Made by a program: the position numbers and the translations under genes. The notes below the pieces were generated by a model, which searched no databases, was not told where the DNA came from, and was given only the letters and a program-made list of their open reading frames with translations. Shown in pieces: positions 17,622 through 25,677 of a stretch of DNA of 64,000 nt; the stretch's first letter is position 1, and the number at the start of each line of letters is the position of its first letter. Source of the stretch: Pseudomonas folii (GTDB taxonomy: Bacteria; Pseudomonadota; Gammaproteobacteria; Pseudomonadales; Pseudomonadaceae); NCBI RefSeq assembly GCF_014357575.1, contig NZ_JACONW010000006.1, positions 1-64,000 of the forward strand, given 5' to 3'.

Positions 17622-18185
17622 TTACGCGGGCAATAGCCCGGCTGACTGATAGCTTTCGATAAGCGCATCGAACAGCGAGATATCCGAACGACTCCGCGCC
17701 AGCAACTGCGCGCCCGATACCGCTGCATAGATAGCGCGTGCCCGCCCTTCAACTTGATCGGCGCTAACCAAACCTGCAGCCATCAAGGCCTTGCTCAGCC
17801 AGGCGACATTCACATCGCCATAGGTCTGGACCTCGGTCTTCACCCCTTCCGGCAAATCGTCGTATTCAGCGGCCATAAAACTGCATAGGCACAGGCGGTT
17901 ATGGTTCGCGAGGGAGTGACGAAAGATATCGGGATAGTGACGCAGCGAATCAATCGCGTTCGGTGCCTCGGCCAGCATGTCCTCAAGAGTAGCGGCGGTA
18001 TCTTCCCAGTAACGCCTGGCAACCGCAGCGCCCAGATCAGCCTTGCTCGGGAAGTGGTAGTAGATGCTCGCACTCTTGATACCCACGACCTGCGCCAGAT
18101 CACGGAAATTCAAGCCGCTGTAACCATGCGCCTGCGCAGCCTGTTTGGCAGCGGCCAGGATGGCTTCCCGATGGTTTGAGCTCAC
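17622..18185 (-). CDS. TetR/AcrR-family regulator
   Basis: A 187-aa repressor. The N-terminal helix-turn-helix covers about residues 8-52 (GYSGLNFRDLAQVVGIKSAS, then IYYHFPSKADL). The C-terminal half is helical ligand-binding sequence. It is divergent from a glutathione S-transferase gene with a dyad in the 114-bp gap, so it very likely represses that gene, and perhaps itself, in response to an electrophile or other small molecule (inferred). Confidence 0.88.
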   Translation of the reverse strand: MSSNHREAILAAAKQAAQAHGYSGLNFRDLAQVVGIKSASIYYHFPSKADLGAAVARRYWEDTAATLEDMLAEAPNAIDSLRHYPDIFRHSLANHNRLCLCSFMAAEYDDLPEGVKTEVQTYGDVNVAWLSKALMAAGLVSADQVEGRARAIYAAVSGAQLLARSRSDISLFDALIESYQSAGLLPA

Positions 18186-18264
18186 GTCACTGCCTCACGG
18201 TTTCGTTGGCTGGGCATCTTAAGCGACTAAAGGCCTTGACCGAGAAAATATTAGCGCCTAGATT

Positions 18265-18286
18265 CTACCTACCAACTGATAGGTAG
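18265..18286. promoter_or_regulatory. TetR-type operator
   Basis: Perfect dyad CTACCTA (18265-18271) N8 TAGGTAG (18280-18286), 13 bp before the GST start and within the divergent TetR/GST promoter gap. Size and position fit a TetR-family operator overlapping the GST promoter and start. Confidence 0.72.
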
Positions 18287-18299
18287 ACAGGAATTTCCC

Positions 18300-19001
18300 A
18301 TGACTTCCAACGCGTCAACATTCGACCCAAGCGCCCTGCCCATGATGAAAATCTACGACTGGCACACTGGTCCTTACCCGGCCAGAGTGCGTATCGCCCT
18401 GGCAGAAAAAAACCTGCAATCGCGCACTCAATTCGAATCGGTGGACCTCTGGAAAGGCGAGCACAAAAAGCCCGATTTCCTCGCAAAGAACTATTCCGGC
18501 ACCCTGCCCGTGCTCGAACTGCATGACGGCACGCTCATCGCCGAATGCACCGCCATCACCGAGTACCTGGACAACCTGGACGGCAGCCCTACCCTCACCG
18601 GCAATACGCCAAAGGAAAAGGGCGTGATCCACATGATGAGCAAGCGGGCCGAGCTGGAACTGCTGGACGCCATTAGCGTTTACTTCCACCACGCCACACC
18701 GGGCCTCGGCCCAGACGTGGAGCTGTATCAGAACGCTGAATGGGGCTTTCGCCAACGGGACAAAGCGCTTCGTGGCATGCAGTACTTCGATTCGATACTG
18801 CAAACACAATCTTACGTCGCCGGCGAAAGCTTCTCGATGGCCGACATCACCGTCATCGGCGGCCTGATCTTTGCGGGGCTGGTGGAGCTGGAAATCCCAG
18901 CGGAACACAAAGCGCTTCAGGCTTGGTACGCGAAGGTGCAAGAACGTCCTAGCGTGCAGAATCGGGTGACGATGTCTGAGCCCACAGCAGCAGGTGCGTA
19001 A
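18300..19001 (+). CDS. Glutathione S-transferase family protein
   Basis: A 233-aa protein with an N-terminal thioredoxin-like domain (MMKIYDWHTGPYPARVRIAL, then GTLPVLELHDGTLIAECTAI carrying the cis-Pro and the Glu/Ser-type glutathione contact region) and a C-terminal helical domain (FSMADITVIGGLIFAG). It probably conjugates or reduces electrophiles with glutathione. Starts at 18300 or 18342 are possible; the shorter matches the fold better, the longer lies closer to the promoter. It is under the divergent TetR gene. Its last ~50 bp are repeated at 22805. Confidence 0.88.
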   Translation: MTSNASTFDPSALPMMKIYDWHTGPYPARVRIALAEKNLQSRTQFESVDLWKGEHKKPDFLAKNYSGTLPVLELHDGTLIAECTAITEYLDNLDGSPTLTGNTPKEKGVIHMMSKRAELELLDAISVYFHHATPGLGPDVELYQNAEWGFRQRDKALRGMQYFDSILQTQSYVAGESFSMADITVIGGLIFAGLVELEIPAEHKALQAWYAKVQERPSVQNRVTMSEPTAAGA

Positions 19002-19089
19002 CGAAATGACGTTGGACGACATGTAAAAACGCCGCCCTAGAAAGGCGGCGTTTTCGTGGGGAGCATCCGAAGAATACCTATCAGCGAAT
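18951..19089. repeat. Direct repeat A flanking the KAP island
   Basis: This ~140-bp stretch holds the GST 3' end, the terminator and the last codons of a lipoprotein gene. It recurs at 22805-22944 in the same orientation with scattered differences. Homology stops after TCAGCGAAT (about 19089), where the full lipoprotein gene continues only at the other copy. Confidence 0.8.
19026..19054 (+). terminator. Terminator after the GST gene
   Basis: AAAACGCCGCC (19026-19036) and GGCGGCGTTTT (19044-19054), bidirectional in appearance. A second copy is at 22881-22910. Confidence 0.88.
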
Positions 19090-19126
19090 TAGTAGATTAA
19101 GTCAGAACTGTGAACCTAAAAACGCT

Positions 19127-19477
19127 TTATACGCTGCATTTCTTCTCCAGCACTGAGTCAACCAGCGTGTGTGCCATTTCAGCAAGATGCACAGCTGCGA
19201 GAGCTAGCTTTCTGCGCGAACCATTCAGGTTTTCGGCAGTTTCGTAGCTGGTGGCTATCACGCTTTGGAGTAACTCGCAGGCAGTCGTTAGCGCTTCCTC
19301 CGCGGACAAATCCGGACTCGCCATAAATAGGCTCTGCGGCAAATCTAATACTGGTCTCTGACCATCAGGCACGTTCGCACCCCAGTGATCTTGTGCTAAC
19401 TGAGCGGCAGCTTCGTCGCTGATCCGCTCAGGATGCAAAGCATGCGTAGGCGGTGGATCCGGCGTAATTTTAACCAT
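19127..19477 (-). CDS. DUF6124 family protein (hypothetical)
   Basis: A 116-aa protein with the Pseudomonas DUF6124 layout: MVKITPDPPP at the start, a central SLFMASPDLSAEEALTTAC helix, and a C-terminal RRKLALAAVHLAEMAHTLVD helix. No signal peptide or catalytic motif. Function unknown. A structured leader (19533-19610) lies about 57 nt before the ATG. It is the leftmost gene of the repeat-bracketed island. Confidence 0.75.
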   Translation of the reverse strand: MVKITPDPPPTHALHPERISDEAAAQLAQDHWGANVPDGQRPVLDLPQSLFMASPDLSAEEALTTACELLQSVIATSYETAENLNGSRRKLALAAVHLAEMAHTLVDSVLEKKCSV

Positions 19478-19532
19478 GAATAAGAAATCCCTAACGTTTA
19501 GTGAAACCGCCAGGAGCCGCTGCTAAACGGAA

Positions 19533-19610
19533 GGTGGCGGCCATGAGCAGGTTAGCAGACCGGTACGTTAGGAAACCGGCGCATCCGAAGATGCCCTGAA
19601 CACGGCCACC
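19533..19610 (-). ncRNA. Structured leader RNA candidate, copy 2
   Basis: On the minus strand GGTGGCCGTG (19601-19610) pairs with the CATGGCCGCC side (19536-19545). Inside are GCATC-TTCG-GATGC (19581-19594) and CCGGT/ACCGG (19560-19579). Stem order, UUCG loop and the 3' GCCGCCACC string match copy 1 at 14808-14889, while many paired bases differ compensatorily. A CCGG/CCGG hairpin lies further 5'. Confidence 0.6.
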
Positions 19611-20235
19611 ATAAAGTCCCGGAGAGAAAATCCCGGCTTAATAGAGGCGCAATGCACCTAACGTATTGTGGGCTGCTAAACCCGTTCGCTGTTTTCAGCG
19701 ACTCGCGAAGGGTAGCTTCGTGAGAACACGGGATCAACCCAAGCAAGCGTAGGGTGCGGGTAAAACGAAAAATCGAGACGCATCCTACAGATTTTTCTGA
19801 TGATGGACTCCATTTCTTAGGTTACTGCCTCTTATCAAAAGACAATCAGCTATCGGATCGAATAAAAATCTGTTGCAGACAATCCGGTGGGAATCACTGA
19901 TCTTGCGCAATACGCCTTCAACCGACCAAAGGTCCTCGCTCGTTGCCCTAAATTCAATTTTTCTACTTTCTCTCTTGGTAATGTCACGGACAAGACTGAA
20001 GTCGGCGTTGCCACATTGGGTTAAAGGGTGTTCGGATTCGCTAAGGGTTTGCCCCCAACCTATTTAGTAATTGACTTAGAGATGCCTGCAATTCATCGTA
20101 GCAAAGCTGGGTAAACCTGAGGTGCGCCTAGCTAGGTAACCAGTAGCCCCCCTATAAAAACCATCACAGCAATTAAAGTCCTAGTACGAAATAGCTTCCC
20201 TCTAGTTTTCTGAATTGCATCATGGAGAATTAATA
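19611..20235. other. AT-rich intergenic stretch, no gene seen
   Basis: Roughly 600 nt between the divergent DUF6124 and KAP genes. A 64-codon open frame at 19873-20067 has no recognisable domain or convincing ribosome-binding site. The promoter of the KAP gene must lie here, but no boxes were assigned. Confidence 0.5.
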
Positions 20236-22146
20236 GTGCACTTCAATTACGAAATTATCGCTGACTTCTTCAAGCCCAAAAAAAAGGCTTTGCTTGCTAT
20301 CAACTCTGAGCAACCGTCATCCGCCAGCATAGATGACAAAAATTTTCACGTACACTCATTTTTGAATTACTACCTATCTGTGGGACATCCACCATACTAT
20401 GCAGCATTGATAACGGGGGCATGGGGAATAGGGAAAACTTATTTAGTAAAATCTATACTTAAAACTTTACTAGGCGATAGATCATACAGTTATATTAGCT
20501 TATATGGATTAAATAGCGTAGATGCTATCGACAGCGCAATGTACCAAAGCCTGCACCCAGCACTATCAACCAAGGGGGTGAAAATCGTAGGAAGGGCAAG
20601 TAAGGCGTTGATGAAATACGCTCGAGTTGACAACCTAATCAACATCAAAGACTTTGTTCATCCGGGTAATGATCGACTTTTTGTGTTCGATGACCTTGAG
20701 CGCTCACCTTTAGAGCCTGACATTCTGCTCGGCTACATAAACGAAATGGTTGAACACGATGGGTGCAAAGTATTAATTATTGGAAATGAGGAAAAGTTAA
20801 TAGGAAAACAGGGTTACACTGAAACGAGAGAAAAGCTTATCGGCAGGACTTTGGAAGTCCAGCCTGAAATCAACGGTGCGTTCGACAATTTTCTCGCGCA
20901 GCTAAGCTCAGATATAGCTAGGGAGACCTTAAACAAAAACAAAGAAACTATAGTAACCATATTTCTAGAAGCCACCGCAACAAATTTTAGAATTATGCAG
21001 CAAACAATTTGGGACTTTGAAAGGCTGATTAACTGTCTAGATCAGAAACACCTCAACAGCCAAGACGGTATAAAAGCCTTAACAGAAACCTTCTTCGCTA
21101 TTTCCTTTGAAACTAAGGCAGGTTTCTTAACCAAATCAGACATACTTGGAAGACCAGATTCATTACTCAGGGCAATGATGCAAGGTCAACAAGACCAGCC
21201 TGAGCTCGCCATAGACGTTGCCAATAAACGCTTTTCCGAGGCTGATCTACATGACCCTATATTGAGCAGCGAATTCATCTGTGAGTTACTCTTTAAAGGT
21301 CTTATCATTCCATCTCTACTGCGCGAGTCACTGGAGCTAAGTAAATACTTCATCGACGTCAGCACCGAGCCTGCTTGGCGAACGGTATGGCATGGCTTCG
21401 ACCGATCAGAAGCCGAATTCAAAGACGCTGTGATCGAGATGGAGCGTCAGTTTCAAGCTAGAGAGTTACTTGATATCGGCATAATTCTTCACGTTGTAGG
21501 GATGAGAGTATGGCTATCGAAAATAGGAGAATTTTCGTTAACTAGAAAATTAGCGTTCGATCAGGCTAGGGACTATATATCAGACCTATACACAGCTGGT
21601 GAACTCACGCCTGCGGAACCAGCATCTATTGGGCGTAGTGGCTATGAAGGCTATGGGGGGTTGGGAATTCATGAGCAAGGTTCGGAAGATTTTTTGGAGT
21701 TTTTCAGTTTTATGGAAGATATGCAATCCAAGGCAGCAATCGATCAGTATCCCGTAAAAGCTAGAAAGCTGTTAGAGGACATGGAATTAAATGCAAGTGT
21801 TTTTTTACGAAAGATCTGCTCCACATATGAACATGAAAATATTTATGCATACACACCACTTCTATCGTCAATACCTCCGTCCGAATTTGTCGAGCGTGTA
21901 ATGAAACTCGACGGAGCAGGTCAACGGACGGTCATTATTGCCTTGAACCTTAGGTACTCGCATGGAATGTTACAACGAGATCTCAAAAGCGAAACCAGCT
22001 GGTTTTTCGATGTATACAATGATTTCAGCTCTTCCTTAAAATCTTCAAGACCAATTGTTAGATGGAATCTATCTAATGCGCTAAATCACTATCTTAAACC
22101 TATAGCCATTCAAGCGGAGGAGGAAGGTAAAGAAAAAGAAGACTGA
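20236..22146 (+). CDS. KAP-type P-loop NTPase (possible defence protein)
   Basis: A 636-aa protein. Walker A is seen as TGAWGIGKT (about residue 60), and Walker B as RLFVFDDLERS (about residue 150), the LxxxDDLER form typical of KAP NTPases. The following sensor-like segment is GCKVLIIGNEEKL. The remaining ~430 residues are helical with no recognised effector domain and no transmembrane segments. The GTG at 20236 is preferred because GGAG is 9 nt upstream; a TTG at 20215 is the alternative. The gene is visibly AT-rich against its neighbours and alone in a repeat-bracketed insertion, which suggests horizontal transfer. KAP NTPases occur in several anti-phage systems, so a defence role is a reasonable guess only. 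Confidence 0.8.
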   Translation: MHFNYEIIADFFKPKKKALLAINSEQPSSASIDDKNFHVHSFLNYYLSVGHPPYYAALITGAWGIGKTYLVKSILKTLLGDRSYSYISLYGLNSVDAIDSAMYQSLHPALSTKGVKIVGRASKALMKYARVDNLINIKDFVHPGNDRLFVFDDLERSPLEPDILLGYINEMVEHDGCKVLIIGNEEKLIGKQGYTETREKLIGRTLEVQPEINGAFDNFLAQLSSDIARETLNKNKETIVTIFLEATATNFRIMQQTIWDFERLINCLDQKHLNSQDGIKALTETFFAISFETKAGFLTKSDILGRPDSLLRAMMQGQQDQPELAIDVANKRFSEADLHDPILSSEFICELLFKGLIIPSLLRESLELSKYFIDVSTEPAWRTVWHGFDRSEAEFKDAVIEMERQFQARELLDIGIILHVVGMRVWLSKIGEFSLTRKLAFDQARDYISDLYTAGELTPAEPASIGRSGYEGYGGLGIHEQGSEDFLEFFSFMEDMQSKAAIDQYPVKARKLLEDMELNASVFLRKICSTYEHENIYAYTPLLSSIPPSEFVERVMKLDGAGQRTVIIALNLRYSHGMLQRDLKSETSWFFDVYNDFSSSLKSSRPIVRWNLSNALNHYLKPIAIQAEEEGKEKED

Positions 22147-22300
22147 GCGCACAAAATCAATTCCTTCACTATACTTTGGAGCAAACTTGCTAGATTCTAG
22201 ACACAAACGGATTGCGTTTACCCTTCAAATCTCAAACTAATATACCAAGGCTGTAGGTAGAGGATGGCCAAGTCAGGAGCCATCCGCCCCACTACGTTTA

Positions 22301-22804
22301 CTTAACCCTACTACTCAAACTACTCACCAAACTCTCCCATCTCCCCACGCTAATGCGCAAGTTCGTAAACTCCTGCTGGAGGCTGCTGATCTCGCTGGCT
22401 TGAGGTGCTGTTCGGACCCGAGTTGCGCTGGAGGTCGCTCAGCTGGCTTTGGAGTTTGCTGATGGTACGACTTTGTCGTCCATCTTGCTCTTGAGGTCGG
22501 ACAAATCGGCGGTACTGGATTGGGTGTTGGTGCCGTTGTTGCGTTTGAGTTCTTCGATCAAACGGCTTTGGGCTTTTACGGTTTCCTTGAGGGCGGCCAA
22601 CTCACTGGCGTTTTGGCAGGAGTCTTCCTGCAGTTGCTGCAGGCTGATCAAGGCTGAATCCATGTCACATGACGAGTCGACGTCCGCTGGATCTGTGCGA
22701 CTGGCAACGGTGCTGCTTTGAGGGGGGCCGTATTGGCGCTTGCATCGACAGCAGCATGGGCCTGGGAAATAGCGAGAACACCGATCAAACATGCTGCAAA
22801 TAAA
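22301..22804 (-). pseudogene. Frameshifted copy of the coiled-coil protein at 52492
   Basis: Closely matches the intact gene at 52492-53052, with an identical run of about 87 nt (22531-22617). It is broken: a 1-bp loss near 22470 (ACTTTGTCG against ATTTTGCTCG), a 2-bp loss near 22402 (GCTGGCTTG against GCTGGAGCTTG), and an indel near 22720 in the region of the signal-peptide cleavage site. The 5' end runs directly into a GST-gene fragment at 22805. An open frame of 160 codons survives across part of it but mixes frames. Confidence 0.85.
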
Positions 22805-22944
22805 AGCGTGCAAAGCCGGACAACTACGTCTGAGCCAGTAGCAGCGGTGTTTAAATCGAAATAACGTTGAATGACACATAAAAACGCCGCCCTTAGAAGG
22901 CGGCGTCTTCGTGGGGAGCATCCGAAGGATACGTATCAGCGAAT
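22805..22944. repeat. Direct repeat B flanking the KAP island
   Basis: Second copy of the stretch at 18951-19089: a fragment of the GST 3' end (TCTGAGCCAGTAGCAGCGG against TCTGAGCCCACAGCAGCAGG), the terminator, and the 3' end of the intact lipoprotein gene. Confidence 0.8.
22881..22910 (-). terminator. Terminator of the lipoprotein gene
   Basis: ACGCCGCC (22884-22891) pairs with GGCGGCGT (22899-22906). On the minus strand a T-run follows. Confidence 0.82.
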
Positions 22945-23379
22945 GCTGCTGATGCTGCCCTTGTTGCCAGTGACTTTCACGTCGACTTTTTTGAAGATGA
23001 AGTAGTCCTGAACATTCACTTCATAACGCGGCGCGACGATCAGGTCGGCACCGGAAGATTTGACTGCCTTGTATGCCGCTGCGGCTTTAGTCTGGGAGAT
23101 CGGATCAGGGATCGGCAGGCCTGCCAGAGCACCACCACCGCCACCACCGTAAACAACGCCGTCAGCGAATTGCGTGTCGCCGCCGAAGCTCAGGAAGTTG
23201 AACAGGATGTTAGTGGAGGATTCGCCACTGATGGTCTCGCCGACTTTAACATCTGCTTTCAGGTTGCTTTTAACAACGCCTTCCAGCGGCGCGCTTGGCT
23301 GGCTCATGTTGTAGCTCACGCAGCCGCTGGTGGTTGCAATCAAGGTCGCAACGGCAGCAGACATCCATAGCTTTTTCAT
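22936..23379 (-). CDS. Small putative lipoprotein
   Basis: A 147-aa protein whose N-terminus MKKLWMSAAVATLIATTSGC looks like a type II signal with Cys20, although Thr at -3 makes the lipobox imperfect. The centre has a run of six glycines (VVYGGGGGG). The C-terminal half (KAVKSSGADLIVAPRYEVN, then KKVDVKVTGNKG) resembles small envelope lipoproteins of the TRL-like kind; that is tentative. It lies downstream of the T6SS operon with a 146-nt gap, so probably has its own promoter. Its 3' end is duplicated at 19089. Confidence 0.72.
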   Translation of the reverse strand: MKKLWMSAAVATLIATTSGCVSYNMSQPSAPLEGVVKSNLKADVKVGETISGESSTNILFNFLSFGGDTQFADGVVYGGGGGGALAGLPIPDPISQTKAAAAYKAVKSSGADLIVAPRYEVNVQDYFIFKKVDVKVTGNKGSISSIR

Positions 23380-23525
23380 AACTATTTCCCGGTCAAATGT
23401 TTAGGAGTTGTAAACAGCGGCCGCACTTTAAGGGAAATAAATGGATAAAAATGTCAGAAAAATCCGTAGGTTACGTAGGTCTTTGGATTGGTTTTGAGGG
23501 AAATTTCAGACGCTAACTGGAAGGG

Positions 23526-24674
23526 TTATTCACAAGCTCCTGCTTGCGGTACCAAACGGATATCAACACGTCGGTTTGCTGCGCGTCCGGCCTCGGTTTC
23601 GTTAGTGTCTACCGGTTCGCTGGCAGCGAAGCCCTGAACCGCAAAACAGTTTGATGGTATGTCACCCATCCGCTGCATCCAATCACGCACAGCTGATGCA
23701 CGGGCGTGGGATATCTGAAGGTTCTGCGCTGCATCTCCCGTCGCGTCGGTGTGCCCAGCAACAACAATCAGCCAGCCCGGCTGAGCTTTAATACTCACCA
23801 GTGCGTTGATCAGGATTTTGGTCGAGTCGGGTTTAAGCACTGTGCTACCGGCATCGAACAGTGAAAGGCCGTCCAGGCGAACAGAATCAGGAATAACGCG
23901 CTCTTTATAGAAGATGTTTACGACACCTGAATTCAAATCCATCTCAGGATTGGCTACCCAAACTTTCCAGACCAAGCCAATGCAAAAAGTAATCGACGCC
24001 ACCCATGCAAACAACCATAAGCGGGTACGACGCTTCCTGATATTCAGACATGAAATCGGTGCTTCAGGCGCAAGGGGTGAGGCCAGGATTACTAAGGGCA
24101 TCGCGGGTGCGGGTGCGGGCGTACTTGGCACTTGCTGCGCGGGTAGGCTTGCAACAGAGTCTTCCAATCGCAGCAGTCGGTTGGATATCTGTTGGCGCAG
24201 ACCTGATAACGCGGCCACAGAAACCTGATTCTCACGCTGTAAAACCCTATCAAGCCCCGCCAGCCGAGATTCCAGATAAGTAAGCACTTGCGCATTCCCA
24301 ACGTGAGTATTGAAACGGCGCAACACATGTTGAAGCTGCGCGAATAACCACGACAGAATCTCAACACGCGCTGACAATGCTGTCGGCCAGGCACTCGCCC
24401 ATTTACGAACCATTGCCTCCATTAGCGCCATACCCTCTGCCATGCCATCCAGACCATGGCGCTGACTGCGCGCCAGGATAAAAGCAGCCACGGTTTGCAG
24501 TTCCGCTCCATTCACTTCAAATAGCGCCAGGCATAACTGCTCGACTTTGGCCCAGTCCACGTCCGGGCATGCGGGGTGGCTGAGTTTGGCAAGCTCGGCG
24601 CGCAGCGCTGCAAACTCGCCGAATTCCCGTGGATCGCCGCCAACCCGAATTCGCATTTCAAATAACGCAGTCAT
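23526..24674 (-). CDS. T6SS protein: ImpA_N-like domain fused to OmpA domain
   Basis: A 382-aa protein. Residues ~1-110 resemble the ImpA_N domain of TssA (RVGGDPREFGEFAALRAELA, then DWAKVEQLCLALFEVNGAEL). Then come a linker, one transmembrane helix at ~222-240 (LWLFAWVASITFCIGLVW) and a periplasmic OmpA-type peptidoglycan-binding domain (SLFDAGSTVLKPDSTKILI, AGHTDATG, NRRVDIRLVP). The OmpA part is nearly the same as that of the gene at 46123. It is the last gene of the T6SS operon, 23 nt after tssE. It may anchor a TssA-like function at the membrane and cell wall (inference). Confidence 0.8.
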   Translation of the reverse strand: MTALFEMRIRVGGDPREFGEFAALRAELAKLSHPACPDVDWAKVEQLCLALFEVNGAELQTVAAFILARSQRHGLDGMAEGMALMEAMVRKWASAWPTALSARVEILSWLFAQLQHVLRRFNTHVGNAQVLTYLESRLAGLDRVLQRENQVSVAALSGLRQQISNRLLRLEDSVASLPAQQVPSTPAPAPAMPLVILASPLAPEAPISCLNIRKRRTRLWLFAWVASITFCIGLVWKVWVANPEMDLNSGVVNIFYKERVIPDSVRLDGLSLFDAGSTVLKPDSTKILINALVSIKAQPGWLIVVAGHTDATGDAAQNLQISHARASAVRDWMQRMGDIPSNCFAVQGFAASEPVDTNETEAGRAANRRVDIRLVPQAGACE

Positions 24675-24697
24675 TCATCCATCCTTACGTCATGGCT

Positions 24698-25144
24698 TCA
24701 CGGCTTGGGCAGATATTCCTGCTGCTTCAAATGCCGCACCAACACTTTGCCTTCCGGCCCGAGTGTCGTACCGAATGTCAGCCACTTACCCTCTTTCAAT
24801 TGCACGTCAAGGGCGTACTCCAAATGACCCGGAAGCACCTGCTCAAGCATCTCGATCTTTACTGCGGCCAGCCTTGGCTCGTACTTGAGCAAAGTGGCAG
24901 TAAGCGTCGTCATAAGGTCATGCGCTGTGGCGGGTAGGCCCTGAAGAATTTGGCCCATATCCGGCAAGCCGTAGTGCGGCAAATGACTCAGTGTTCCGGC
25001 TCGGCTGTTAAGTATCCGCTGCACGTTATCCAGTACCGATAGCGTGTGTTGGTCTTCCTCACTGACGCGATACAAGTCCAGTTCGCCAGCGAAATTCTGC
25101 AAAAGCACCTCATAGAGCGAAGGATTCAGCTCCGTCATGCTCAT
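24698..25144 (-). CDS. tssE: T6SS baseplate protein TssE
   Basis: A 148-aa gp25-like baseplate wedge component. Seen: the N-terminal VLDNVQRILNSRAGTLSHLP block, YGLPDM, and KYEPRLAAVKIE, all typical of TssE. The start overlaps the tssJ stop by 4 nt (ATGA type). Cytoplasmic, part of the baseplate with TssF, TssG and TssK. Confidence 0.93.
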   Translation of the reverse strand: MSMTELNPSLYEVLLQNFAGELDLYRVSEEDQHTLSVLDNVQRILNSRAGTLSHLPHYGLPDMGQILQGLPATAHDLMTTLTATLLKYEPRLAAVKIEMLEQVLPGHLEYALDVQLKEGKWLTFGTTLGPEGKVLVRHLKQQEYLPKP

Positions 25145-25677
25145 TCCTTCACCAACGGTCGGAGCTTGAGCTGGTTGTCTCCCAGTTCGATCACCCGCGC
25201 TAAGTCCGGATCCAGATCATCGCGGGTCAGCGTGAGACGCCATGTATTCTTTTGGGTATCGGGATTACGGAACAGCCCCACCACCGCGACGAATTTGGCG
25301 TCCGCGTCTAGGGGTACGCTCAGTGTCGCGCCCTGCTCCGGGTTCACCACCACCGATTGTTTGTCCAGCAGATCACCGATCAAGGCGCCTTCGTCGTTAC
25401 TGATCAACTTGTCGTAATCCGCCCGCTCCACTGCCTTTTCGCTGCGCAGTTGATAAATGCGGACCATTATTGGAACTGATAAAGCGTTCATCTGTGCGTC
25501 CTCAGTGTTAAGCGATGCTCGCGCACTGAAGTCCAGATGCAGGGTTTTGACCTGCTTGTAGAAAATGGCACTTGCGGTGGATGAAGTGGTATCGCTGACG
25601 CTCTGGGTCAGCCCACAGCCGCCGAGTGATGCGCTCAACGCCACCAGCATCAATGAATTACAAAGGGTACGCGACAT
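25141..25677 (-). CDS. tssJ: T6SS outer-membrane lipoprotein TssJ
   Basis: A 178-aa lipoprotein. The lipobox is ALSASLGGC, with the lipidated Cys at about residue 21. The mature domain is the transthyretin-like TssJ fold (VPIMVRIYQLRS, then VVVNPEQGATLSVPLDADAKFVAVVG is the usual layout). It sits in the outer membrane and holds the periplasmic end of TssM. It overlaps tssG by 20 nt and tssE by 4 nt. Confidence 0.94.
   Translation of the reverse strand: MSRTLCNSLMLVALSASLGGCGLTQSVSDTTSSTASAIFYKQVKTLHLDFSARASLNTEDAQMNALSVPIMVRIYQLRSEKAVERADYDKLISNDEGALIGDLLDKQSVVVNPEQGATLSVPLDADAKFVAVVGLFRNPDTQKNTWRLTLTRDDLDPDLARVIELGDNQLKLRPLVKE

Noticed and set aside
19552-19746. 64-codon open frame on the minus strand
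   Set aside because: It lies over the leader RNA of the DUF6124 gene and its sequence is explained by that element.
19873-20067. 64-codon open frame on the plus strand
   Set aside because: No domain, no ribosome-binding site, in AT-rich non-coding DNA of the island.
18951-22944. Island as a classical integrative element with att sites
   Set aside because: The flanking repeats are pieces of genes with scattered mismatches, with no tRNA target and no recombinase between them.
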